A program made the translations under genes and the position numbers. 25,749 nt of DNA from Ophiostoma sp. CBS 140.51 (taxonomy: Eukaryota; Ascomycota; Sordariomycetes; Ophiostomatales; Ophiostomataceae). A model generated the notes under the pieces. It ran no database searches. It was not told where the DNA came from and saw only the letters and a program-made list of their open reading frames with translations. Each line of letters opens with the position of its first letter. Position 1 is the stretch's first letter. Positions 15,900 to 25,537 of this stretch are shown piece by piece. The stretch is taken from positions 1-25,749 of the forward strand of contig JANSLP010000412.1 of NCBI GenBank assembly GCA_029298735.1, given 5' to 3'.

Positions 15900-18056
15900 T
15901 TAGTCACTCCCGGAACAACCGACGGATCCCCAGTTGACGCCGTTGGTGGATCCGCCGGCCTTTTGCTGCACCTTGTCGTTGTTGAAGCAGCGCGTGCGCA
16001 CCCAGATGGGCGTGCGGAAGGTGGCCTTCCACTCGTAGCCGCCGCAGTCCTTGGTGTTGCCGTCGAGACAGTAGGAGAACTGCCAGTTGGTGATGCCGCC
16101 GCCGACGCACGACTTGGCGGCCGGCAGGAGCGTGTCGGCGCCAAAATCGTAGCCGGCCCAGGCGGTGCCGCGCAGGGTGTAGGAGCCAAACAGGAACTTG
16201 TAGTTTCCCTGGCAGTCGCCGGTCGCAGCCTTGACGAGCGTACGGTCGTGCTTGGGGTTGACCTCATAGGTGTAGCGGCCCTCGTCGCGCATGTAGCTGC
16301 CGCCAAACTTAAAGTCGAGCGGGTTGTGGTCCGGGTCGTTACCGTCACAGCCGTTGATGATGCGCGACAGCGAGTCGAGACACTGGCTCTTGTTGAAGGC
16401 GGCGGCGCCTTTGCCGAGCTGCACGACCATCTCGTGCTCGTCGGGCGTGCCGGCGTGGTAGGTCTTGCGCTGCACCCAGTTGAGGGAATTGGTCGGGTGC
16501 GTGGCATCGACCGTGTTGCAAAAGTCGGGGTAGTTGGCGTTCATGCGGTCGCTGCTCGCAAACGCCTTACGGCCCGCGCCCTGCCAGCACATAAACGTGT
16601 CGGCGTCGCCGAGGGTGCACAGCGGCGCGTCCTGGCCGAGGCTCTTGGCGCGCAGGTCCACGAGCGACGTCATGGCAAAGGCCGCCATGTTCTCGTGGCC
16701 CTTCTCGTTGGGGTGGAAGTTGGCGGCCAGCTTGTCGGGCAGGCCGAGGCCGAGCGTGGGGTCGAAGCTGTCGTCGCCGGGGCAGTTGGGCGGCGACGGC
16801 GTGCCACGCGGGTCGAGGTAGTGCAGTGCAACGGCGCGCGGGTTCGGCGACTTGTAGAGCAGCGACTCGTGGAGGTTGACCGCAGACCAGCGTTCTGCGA
16901 GGCGGTCGAGGAAGTGCTGCAGCGCGGCCTCGGTTAACGGGCCGCCAATGGCCTGCTCGACGGCCGCACGCAGCTCCGGGTCGTTGTCCACCGTCCCTCG
17001 GGCGAACGTGCTTTCCGTTCCGGAATTGGTGGTGTCGTTGCCGCGCTTCTTCAGCTCGAGAAAGGTGGGTGGTGCCACGTATGTGTCCCGCTTAAAGAAC
17101 TGCAGGTTCGGCTGGTTCGGCTCCGGATACAGCCCGTTGCCGCTGGGCGAGCACATCTGGCCGTCGACGGCGGCGCCCCAGTCTGCCCAGTTGGAGAAGC
17201 CAATCTTGTAGGTGATGGCCGGGTTGGCGGCAAACTCGGCGACGACGTCGGCAATGGCCTTGTTGATGTTGGCGACGAGCGTGTTGAACGTGGTGCGGCG
17301 CGCCACCGTCAACTGCAGCGGGCTGCTGAACCAGTACGACCACCACCACCACTCGTTGATCGCCCAGTTCTGCTTGCTCAGGTCGCCGCAGTCTTCGTTG
17401 GTCGTGTCAAAGTAGGGCGCGTAGCCGCTGTACACCACAAACCCGCCCGCCCGCACCGCCCCGCCATTGAGGGCGTTGAGGATGGCCCGCACGTTGTCCT
17501 TGAGGATCGTGTCAATGTTTTCCTGCGCCTTGTCCAGCACCGACTGGCACGCGTCCTCGCCGCGCCACGCTAGCAGGATGCAGTTAGTGATGATCGTAGC
17601 CAGGCACAAGTCGTTGCCACCCGCCGTCAGCATCACGAGGTCCAGCGGGCCCTTGAGGTTCATGGCCTGGTCGAAGATTTGCGTCGAGCGGTCACCACTG
17701 CAGGCTGTGAACTGAAAGTCCTGCACGGACGGCCCGAACGCGTAGTTAAGGATCTTGACGTATGAGTAGCTGTACCGCGAACAGTACCAGTCGGGCGTCA
17801 GCAATGTGCCCATCTGGTTGCCCGACCCGATGCCCGCCGTGAAGCTGTCGCCAATGGCTGCCCACCGCTTGATCCACGAGAAGTCGGACGGGTCGATGTC
17901 TGGGCGGGAGAGCACGGCCGCTTCGTTGGCAGATGTGGAAGAGGAAGAGGCTGTGGCGCGGTGTATATCACGGCCAAGGCGCGGATAGCCAGCGACCGGC
18001 AGCGACAATGATAACAGCACGAGTGCTGTAGAGCACAAAATCCGGAGAGAAGCCAT
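15900..18056 (-). CDS. Secreted SGNH/GDSL-type hydrolase with extra C-terminal domain
   Basis: The ATG at 18056 gives 718 aa in a single exon. I chose it because it starts a clear signal peptide (MASLRILCSTALVLLSLSLP, cleavage near VAG-Y); the longer frame upstream has no such feature. SGNH motifs are block I GDSFTAG (Ser71), block III GGND (Asn148) and block V FHPNEKGHE (His448). These fit an esterase or lipase-like hydrolase acting outside the cell. A 300-residue insertion separates block III from block V, longer than in a minimal GDSL enzyme. After about residue 470 comes a separate Cys-rich domain (CLDSLSRIINGCDGNDPDHN, then GGSYMRDEGRYTYEV). This CDGNDP/GG pattern is seen in other secreted fungal proteins. 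Substrate is unknown. The gene is divergent from the chitinase. Confidence 0.85.
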   Translation of the reverse strand: MASLRILCSTALVLLSLSLPVAGYPRLGRDIHRATASSSSTSANEAAVLSRPDIDPSDFSWIKRWAAIGDSFTAGIGSGNQMGTLLTPDWYCSRYSYSYVKILNYAFGPSVQDFQFTACSGDRSTQIFDQAMNLKGPLDLVMLTAGGNDLCLATIITNCILLAWRGEDACQSVLDKAQENIDTILKDNVRAILNALNGGAVRAGGFVVYSGYAPYFDTTNEDCGDLSKQNWAINEWWWWSYWFSSPLQLTVARRTTFNTLVANINKAIADVVAEFAANPAITYKIGFSNWADWGAAVDGQMCSPSGNGLYPEPNQPNLQFFKRDTYVAPPTFLELKKRGNDTTNSGTESTFARGTVDNDPELRAAVEQAIGGPLTEAALQHFLDRLAERWSAVNLHESLLYKSPNPRAVALHYLDPRGTPSPPNCPGDDSFDPTLGLGLPDKLAANFHPNEKGHENMAAFAMTSLVDLRAKSLGQDAPLCTLGDADTFMCWQGAGRKAFASSDRMNANYPDFCNTVDATHPTNSLNWVQRKTYHAGTPDEHEMVVQLGKGAAAFNKSQCLDSLSRIINGCDGNDPDHNPLDFKFGGSYMRDEGRYTYEVNPKHDRTLVKAATGDCQGNYKFLFGSYTLRGTAWAGYDFGADTLLPAAKSCVGGGITNWQFSYCLDGNTKDCGGYEWKATFRTPIWVRTRCFNNDKVQQKAGGSTNGVNWGSVGCSGSD

Positions 18057-18852
18057 ACCATGTACGACAACTCTGCGAGAAACACAGCGAGATGTAAGCC
18101 AGGATAATAAAGAATGAAGCAAGTGTGCAATAGGAAGTTGAGAGACATGTCCCGACGGAAGCATCGCGAGATCCATTGCAATCGTCTTTTCGCTTCTTCG
18201 CTTCTCGTAGACCTCATACCACCCAATGTGATTTCATCGCTTTCCCGGCTGTTGGGGTGTTGGACGTTGTTAGCCGCAGCAAGTGTGCCACACTGCCTTA
18301 CGGCACAGCATGAGGGCGCATAGGAAGGAACTGCTATTGATTGCGGTTATTTGTAGTCAATTATAGACCCCTTCAGACTACTTTAATTTCATTGGAATTC
18401 ATTGTAAACGGGCTGTTGGTTCTACGCGAATAATCACAGCTTCCCAGTACCCATGTGCACTAGTTTGTTTACAAGAGACTTGCGGCTAGGAACGCAAAGA
18501 AACAGAGAGGCACGCAAATTACCAACAGACAGCGGCGTTTGCGGGTGGCGTGTTTTGCCTGACCAAACAGTGCATTGTTCCCTGGTTCATCTGTTCTATC
18601 GTTTTGTTGCACTATGTTCGGCCGTTTCATTATTCTTGGTCTTCTGTTGTCCCCCCACGCAGGACCTGACATGACGTAGAATGCGAGCAAGAGACAGACG
18701 ACGACAGCCGTGTTGACAGACGGACGACATTTCGTTCATCGATCGACTCCAGTCCTGATGTTGACGTTTGATTTTGCAGTAAGAGAGAAGCATCAAAAAA
18801 GTTAAAAAGAAGGAAAAGTATCACAGCTGTTGACAGCACAGTATTGCCCATC
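18057..18852. promoter_or_regulatory. Shared upstream region of the divergent SGNH and chitinase genes
   Basis: About 0.8 kb lies between the start codons of the minus-strand hydrolase and plus-strand chitinase. No coding sequence is supported. A purine-rich stretch at about 18783-18828 precedes the chitinase start. No regulator site could be assigned with confidence. Confidence 0.45.
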
Positions 18853-20736
18853 ATGAACATGGCGACTCGTCTTCCTCGCTGGAGGCTGGCATGCCTCGTC
18901 TTACTCCAGTATTCCTGGATCACCGTCCTCGCCAAAGCAACGTTTGCAGACCAGGCCAGCGCCAGTCAGGGCGGACAGGCGGCGGCTGCAGCCAACGACT
19001 ACACCTGCTCTAAAACCAAAGCATGCGCCATTGGCTGCTGCGGGCCGCTGTACGTTTGGAACCCCCCCCCCCCCAAAAGAAATGAGTATTGTGAGAATTA
19101 TAGTCACTGACATGTCCAGGGACTCAACTGGGGCCGGTGTTTGCGGGGCCGGCCCGCTGTTCTGCGGCAAGGGCTGCACGTCGCAGTGCGACTGGAAGAG
19201 CGAGTGCGACGCCGGCTGGGGCCTCCAGTATGCCAACGCGTCGACGTGCCCGCTCAATGTGTGCTGCAGCCAGTTTGGCTTCTGCGGCACGACCGCCGAT
19301 TTTTGCGGCAGCGCCGTCGTGTCGTCGCCTCAGTGCGCCGCCACCGGTCACAGCGCGGACAACCGCACCATTGGGTACTACGAGGGCTGGAACGCGCAGC
19401 ACGCGTGCGGCACGATGACGGCGGACCAGATCCCGCTCGGCTATTACACGCACATCAACTACGCGTTTGCGCTCGTCGACCCCAGGACGTTCCATGTGGC
19501 GGCCATGGACGCCGACACGGCGAGCCACTACGACGCCGTCACAAACCTCAAGGCGAAGCAGCCGGGGCTCGAGGTGTGGATTGCCATTGGTGGGTGGGCG
19601 ATGAACGACCCGGGGCCGTACCGGACGGCGTTTTCGGACATGGCCTCGTCGGAGGCGAACCAGGACGCCTTTTTCGAGTCGCTCATCATGTTCATGTCCA
19701 CGCACGGCTTTGACGGCGTCGACATTGACTGGGAGTACCCCGTGGCCGACGACCGTGGCGGCGTTGCGGCGGATTTCAAAGATTATGTGTACATGCTGTC
19801 GCGTCTACGCGCCCGGCTCGACGGCAGTGGACGCCGGTACGGCATCAGCATCACCTTAGTATGTTCTACCCTACCATCCCTCATGATTCTCATATTTTGT
19901 GCTGTTGCTAACTTGAACGCTCTCTCCAGCCTGCATCGTACTGGTACCTGCGTGGCTTCGACATTATCCATCTCGAGCGCTTCGTCGACTGGTTCAATAT
20001 TATGACATACGACATACGTGAGTGGACACCGTTCTGTCCGTTACATATGAACCACAAACATGCTGACATTGATATACTTCCGCCCTCTTCAGATGGCGTC
20101 TGGGATAGTACAGACAAGTTCATCGGCTCCTACGCCTACGCGCACACCAACCTGACCGAAATCAGCGAGGGCCTCGAACTGCTGTGGCGCAACAACATCA
20201 ACCCCCAGCGCGTCAACATGGGCCTGGGCTTTTACGGGAGAAGTATATACCCATGAGCCCCGACAACAACGAGACCAAATGACTAACTGTGGCTTCTTCC
20301 CTCCTCAGGCTTCACAATGGCAGATCCCAACTGCATGACGGCGGGCTGCCCTTTTACAACAGGCGCCAACGGCGGCCAGTGCACCGGCACGCCGGGCGTG
20401 CTCTCCGCCGCCGAGATTGTCAAAATAATCAACGGCGGCGCCAAGGTGACGTTCGACCCGGTGGCGGCCGTCAAGATTGTCACGTGGAAGACAAACCAAT
20501 GGGTCAGCTGGGACGACGCGCAGACGCTCAAGCTCAAACAGGACTTTGCCAACGAGCGCTGCCTCGGGGGCACGATGGTTTGGGCCATCGACCTCGACGA
20601 TGGCACGCTGATCAACGCGTTGGGATCGAACCTGGCAAGGCAAAAAGCTAATGTGTACAACACGACCATGTACAATGCAGACGAGTATCTGTTCAGCGTC
20701 GACGACAGCAGCGGAAGCAACAGCACTTCGGCCTGA
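18853..20736 (+). CDS. Secreted GH18 chitinase with CBM18 chitin-binding modules
   Basis: Five exons: 18853-19049, 19120-19858, 19930-20017, 20093-20242 and 20309-20736. All introns are GT..AG, and joining them keeps one frame of 533 aa. Residues 1-29 are a signal peptide. Residues ~50-138 hold Cys-rich CBM18 (hevein-like) modules (KTKACAIGCCGPL, then STCPLNVCCSQFGFCGTTAD and FCG). GH18 follows from ~149: NRTIGYYEGW, HINYAFALVD, GGWAMND, the catalytic DxxDxDxE as FDGVDIDWE with acid/base Glu271, MTYDIHGVWD and WAIDLDDG. It hydrolyses beta-1,4 N-acetylglucosamine polymers outside the cell. Relatives in the fungal killer-toxin-like subgroup C are often longer and also carry LysM. This one lacks LysM and ends soon after the catalytic domain with a Ser/Asn tail. 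The adjacent gene at 23146 supplies LysM modules. Confidence 0.93.
19062..19074 (+). repeat. C13 homopolymer in chitinase intron 1
   Basis: Thirteen consecutive C lie within the 70-bp first intron, twelve bases after the GTACGT donor. Such runs are prone to length change and sequencing error. Confidence 0.85.
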
Positions 20737-21060
20737 TGGAGTTCCCGGGGTATGCTCGTTAGGAAATGCAGAAGAAGCAAAGAGTGAGATGAATAAAACG
20801 GTGTATATGCAACAAGCATAGGCAGCAGAGTACATGATTTATTCTCATTTTCATACTCAAAGCAAGGGACAGCTCAATAAATGGATTTTAATATAGTTTG
20901 AACATACAGAAATAAGCAAAAATAAACCACACTCTGTACTTCTCATTTTTTTCATCTTAGTCTGTTCTCATTCTCTTACTGTCAACTCTTTTCTACTGAT
21001 TCTGTTCATTCTATCCGTCTTATTCTACTAGTTTCATTCTGCTCTTTTCCCACCCGGCGC
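20737..21060. other. Convergent 3' region between chitinase and protease
   Basis: Both genes end here, so the 324 bp hold two 3' untranslated regions. AATAAA-like signals occur on the plus strand (AATAAAACG near 20793; AAATAAACC near 20920). No gene is seen. Confidence 0.5.
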
Positions 21061-22254
21061 CTAGAACGGCTCGCCCAGCCCCGGACAGCTTCGCCGGGTG
21101 ATTTCCCGAAAGCGTGCATAAAATTGGCTCTGGGGTGCGTTGGGTAGCACGGGCATGCCCGGAAACACGGTGCCGTCTAGGCCCGTCTCGTATAGCATAC
21201 GGATGCCCTGGATGTCGAGCGGGCTGGGCACGAGGTTGATCTTGAGTTTGATGCCGTCGTTGCGCAGCAGCACATTGGCGCGATTGTCTCTGACGAGGCC
21301 GCCGGGCGTGTCGGGACCTGAGGCTGTGCCGCTGCCACCGGCGCCGCTAGGATACAGCATAATGGAGTCCCAGTCGACGTCGGCATAAGTCCCCCGACCC
21401 AGACGCGTGGCATGGCTTCGCGTCGCCGTAGTGATGGGCAGCCACTCGGCAGCACTAAAGTTGACGCTGGATGCAGCGCCACGGAAGGTGCAGATATCAT
21501 TGACAAGCTCCGGCTTGTTCGTCCTGACCCAGTTCATGACCCTGTCATAATCAGCCAGAGCTCTGCAGTTGAACTGCGCGCCGAACACGAAGCCGGCAAA
21601 GTTCTCGTTGTAAGTTCTCCCCCAAAAATGCGGGTTCTGGTGCTCGTGGTACAGCCCCCAAGAGTGCCCAATCTCGTGCGCATAGTTGGCCACAATGTCG
21701 AGGAGCCCAACGCCCGGCTTGTCCGACAATGTCATCGTCGGCCCCTTGTATGACGTATCTGTGCCGTCGAGGCTCGGCAAGCCCACCGTCGTCGACAACC
21801 CGCCGTTCGTGTTGTAGCTAATCACGAGCACCTTGTCACGCTGCGGGTTATTGACGCAGTCGCTGGCGCCCGGTGGGAAGACCTCGACCATCTTGTACAT
21901 CTCGCGGGGCAAGCCGTCCCCGTTTGAGCGCCACAACTCCATGGCTTCCTTGAGACGGGGCAGCAGCTTGTCACGGGAGGACTGTGTATCGAAACAGAAG
22001 CTAATGGTCGAGTCCGGCCACACTTTGTTTCTTGAAACGCCGGATTGCGGCACGATCGTCAGGTAGCGTGAGGTCAGGTGTGCCTCCGCCGTGGCGTCAG
22101 CCACGGCATGGCCGGCGGTGTCCACAGAAAAGACGTGGCGTGCCGCGGCCGGCCGGTGCGTCAGCTGCGTTTCCCACGCCCGGCTGCCGGCCAAGACAAA
22201 CACGGAGTGTACGAGGATGGCGCAGGCCGTTGTCAGCGTGCGTATTAACAACAT
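21061..22254 (-). CDS. Secreted astacin-like zinc metalloprotease (M12A-type)
   Basis: Single exon, 397 aa, ATG at 22254. A signal peptide (MLLIRTLTTACAILVHSVFV, cleavage near LAG-S) and a short propeptide-like region precede the catalytic domain. That domain has the metzincin zinc site HEIGHSWGLYHE (His193, Glu194, His197, His203; HExxHxxGxxHE) and a Met-turn DSIMLYPSGAGG (Met299). This is the arrangement of astacins, whose Met-turn usually reads SxMHY; here Leu replaces His. Cys residues (C87, C133, C230, C255) could form disulfides. It should cleave proteins outside the cell. It converges on the chitinase and diverges from the LysM gene, so it is placed among chitin-targeting secreted genes. 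A helper role in opening protein-chitin material is inferred. Confidence 0.88.
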   Translation of the reverse strand: MLLIRTLTTACAILVHSVFVLAGSRAWETQLTHRPAAARHVFSVDTAGHAVADATAEAHLTSRYLTIVPQSGVSRNKVWPDSTISFCFDTQSSRDKLLPRLKEAMELWRSNGDGLPREMYKMVEVFPPGASDCVNNPQRDKVLVISYNTNGGLSTTVGLPSLDGTDTSYKGPTMTLSDKPGVGLLDIVANYAHEIGHSWGLYHEHQNPHFWGRTYNENFAGFVFGAQFNCRALADYDRVMNWVRTNKPELVNDICTFRGAASSVNFSAAEWLPITTATRSHATRLGRGTYADVDWDSIMLYPSGAGGSGTASGPDTPGGLVRDNRANVLLRNDGIKLKINLVPSPLDIQGIRMLYETGLDGTVFPGMPVLPNAPQSQFYARFREITRRSCPGLGEPF

Positions 22255-23145
22255 CGCGGTGGTGCAGGTTGTCGTCGTTGTTGCTGTCGTTGTCGTTGTT
22301 GTTGTTGTTGGGATTCCGCAGAATGGTCAGTCACCTTGCAAAAGCATCTCGATATTTTGTCGATGCGCAGACAAACAAGATCAGGCGCCTCCAAGATGTG
22401 TCGGTGTTTCTGTCCCGCCCGTCCATATGGCGAGTATGTTGACTTTTCCCTTCTCCTGGCCGACTGGGACGGTACAAACTTTGACTAAGGACCAAATTTG
22501 CTTTGCCGTCGGTTAGAGTGCCAACACGTCTATTGTTCATTCTTTCCGTTACCTGGTACGAGATAAGTGCTATATCGATCCATGCTACAAGCTACCCGGC
22601 GTAGAAGAGGCGTGGATGGTTTCTGTTGGTTGTATAATAATCGATTTAACCGCAAGCAAAGACATGTTGGAGACTCTGAACCTCCATTAAACGATTCCCT
22701 CAAAATATTAGAGAACAGGCGAGCTCGGCGGTGGCCGTGCCACACACGGGTACCAACCGCATTCTAGGAGATTGCAGGGTGCGCAGCGCAAACAGTCGAT
22801 CAAGGCCTGTTTACGGAACATGGGAGATTGCTAGATGGACACTGATAACGCAAGATTTAAATATTGCCAACTGCAGGACCTTTCATGATTGTTCCCCCAC
22901 GGAGGGCATTAGCATTATTGGCTAGAACATCTTGTCTAGTCGAACTTCGGATCCGACAGGATGTCCGTTTTCTTTTTTTTTGCACGTGTGTGTGTATGCG
23001 TTTACGTCAACGACTGCATCAACCATCAAAGCATGCACTCGTCGCCGGAGCCATGGTTCACAAAGATCCAGGCTTGCTTTCATCTACATGTCACGAATTT
23101 CCTTGCCCCTCAACGTTCTCGAATTGATTTAACAATATTTTAAAG
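22255..23145. promoter_or_regulatory. Shared upstream region of the divergent protease and LysM genes
   Basis: About 0.9 kb between the two start codons, without supported coding sequence. Contains the microsatellite at 22268-22311 in the protease leader and a T-rich TTTTCTTTTTTTTTG at about 22967. No operator could be identified. Confidence 0.45.
22268..22311. repeat. (GTT/GTC)n trinucleotide repeat
   Basis: About fourteen GTT or GTC triplets lie just upstream of the protease ATG (AAC/GAC on its coding strand). It is in the 5' leader, not in the protein. Confidence 0.85.
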
Positions 23146-25537
23146 ATGAAGGCGTTTTTTATCATTGTTTTCATTCTGGCGCTGGCTGGCCCGGCCTTTG
23201 CACAGGACTCGACACCGGCCGGGCCCACGCAAACGGGCACGATCGTGACATGCAATAAGTGGTACCTAGTGCAAAAGAGCAACTCATGTGCCACAGTAAC
23301 GCACCAGTTTGGTATCACGCTAGCACTGTTCCTGGCGTGGAACCCGGCCGTGTCAAGAGACTGCACGGTCAACTTCTGGGGTGGATATGCCTACTGTGTG
23401 GGAGTGGGTGCCAGTGTGCCGTCCACGTCGACGACTTCTGAAAGAACGACCACAACTACAACCAAAAAGGTGGTCCCGACGGAAACGACGCCGCCCGGGC
23501 CGATAATGACGGGCTCGCCGGCGAACTGCAACAACTGGTACCTCGTGGTGCGTGGCGACACGTGCGGCAAGGTTGAGAGCAAATTTGGCATCTCGCACGA
23601 TCAGTTCTTGGCATGGAATCCGGTTATTTCGGCGGATTGTTCAACAAATTTCTGGCTCGGCGAGGCGTACTGCGTCGGTGTCGGGGCCAGCGTCATAACG
23701 GGGCCGACCGGGACAGGGCCCACAAGCAGCCACACGATCAGCAGCAGTAGCACCGGTCGAGCCACCAAAGCAAACACCACCACCACGCCGTACTGGACAC
23801 GTCTTCCCGTCACGTCGTGGAACATCTCGACGCCAACGGTCGGGACGACCTGGCCCCCGACGAGGACGCAGGCCGGCCAGCCCAGCTACTGCAACGAATG
23901 GCACCTGGTCCAGGCCGGCGATACGTGTGCTAGCATCGCCGCACAGTACACGACGTGGATGGCGCTCGCCGATTTCTTTGCATGGAACCCCGTCGTCGGC
24001 AGCGATTGCTCGGGACTCTACCTCTACTACTGGGTCTGCGTCGGCATCCAGCCCCAGACGTCTCTAACGCTCGTGTACCCGACAGGCACCACGGCCATTC
24101 CGAGTGCCTTGCCCTGGACGCCGACACCGCTGCCATCCGTTGATTTCCGCTTTACACCTTTGCCCACGCAGGGCCCCCTCCCCACAAACTGCGCCAACTA
24201 TTACCTGAGTCGGTCTGGCGACACGTGCCGCAAGGTCGTGGCCAGCCTCGGCTACCTAACGCAGGACCAGTTCCTGCAATACAACGACTATCTCGACGGC
24301 AACTGCGACGGCCTCTGGGCTGGTGTCTACTACTGTGTCAGCGAGTACAACGTAACCCAGAACGGAATTCAGGGCCTGCCCCTGCCGAGCACCGTGTCCA
24401 CGAAGCCCTCTTCCGGGGTTGCTTCCAATACAACGGCCACCTGTACTACGTGGTACCAGGCCTCCGATGACGACGACTGCGACATTATCCCGGCCATCTT
24501 CGGCACCTTCTCTCGTTCTGATTTCTTGGCCTGGAACCCGAGCGTAGACACAGGCTGTGAAGGTCTTGTTGTTGACGGCACTCACTACTACTGTGTAGCC
24601 GTGCCTGGCACACCCACAGCGCGTACTGCCGCAATCACTACACCCTCACCAACACCCAAGGCACCCGTGCAGGCTGGTATTGTGCCCGACTGCATCAGCT
24701 GGTGGCTGGTCAAGCCGTACGTCAATTTGCCTCCTTTTGATCTTGATTTGTTTTTGTGGGATTTTTGGGGGGGGGTTTTTTGTGTTTTTTTTTGTTTTCT
24801 TATCTTGGCCTGTTCCCATCTGTCTGTGTACTGATCGTACTGACGTCGTCTCGTGTAGAGCCGATACATGTGACATCATCACGACGGCCAACAAGTTGAC
24901 CCTGCAGCAGTTTCTTGCTTGGAACCCGGCTGTAGCCAGCAATCCGACGACGGGCAACACCACCGGCACCAGTAACAGTACACACGCTGCTATCTGCGCC
25001 CAACTACTACCTAACTACGATGTATGCGTTCTCATCGAGGGCATGGAGCCAGGAGGCAATGGGACAACCACGTCGTCAACCATCAGGACCATCATCGGGA
25101 CGACCACGCAACTGCCTGGAACAACCGCCAGCACATCCCGCACCTTGGACACGACACACTCCACCAGCACAGGGTCGCAGACGACGGACGCGCCCTCACC
25201 GGTCCAGTCCGGTATTGTAGCCGACTGCCGCCGCTTTTACTTTGTCGAGCGAGGTGACAAGTGCGGTGACATTGCCCGCACATCAAAAATTGACTTGAAG
25301 TGGGTGCTTTCCTCCTCTTCTTCTTTTTTCTTCTTTTTTATCCATTTCTGGTGTCTTTCTTGTTATAACAGAATTGTTAATAATAAATTTACCCCTTTTC
25401 CCAGTGATTTTTACAAGTGGAACCCGTCCGTTTCGACCGACTGCTCCTCACTCCTAGCCGGGTACTTCGTGTGCATAGGTGTCACTGGACCCTACACGAC
25501 AATTGCGTCCGAAATACCCATGCCGTTGCCGACATAA
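23146..25537 (+). CDS. Secreted protein with seven LysM domains (chitin binding)
   Basis: Three exons, 23146-24716, 24859-25299 and 25405-25537, with GT..AG introns of 142 and 105 bp; joined, they encode 714 aa. MKAFFIIVFILALAGPAFAQ is a signal peptide. Seven LysM modules lie at about residues 36-86, 128-178, 249-300, 349-398, 433-485, 516-581 and 647-697, in the fungal pattern CxxWYLVxxGDTC, FLAWNP, DC, YYCVGV. Thr/Ser/Pro-rich linkers between them are probably O-glycosylated. LysM5 has SDDDDC in place of GDTC, and LysM6 has a Thr/Asn-rich insertion, so these two may bind less well. No catalytic domain is seen. Family knowledge: such proteins bind chitin or its fragments and may shield walls or hide chitin signals. 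They are often encoded beside GH18 subgroup C chitinases, as here. Confidence 0.93.

Noticed and set aside
15963..16937. 324-codon plus-strand open frame
   Set aside because: It lies wholly antisense to the SGNH hydrolase. GC-rich codon bias opens the opposite strand, and the peptide is Val/Arg/Ala-rich with no family.
19124..19705. 193-codon minus-strand open frame
   Set aside because: Antisense shadow of chitinase exon 2.
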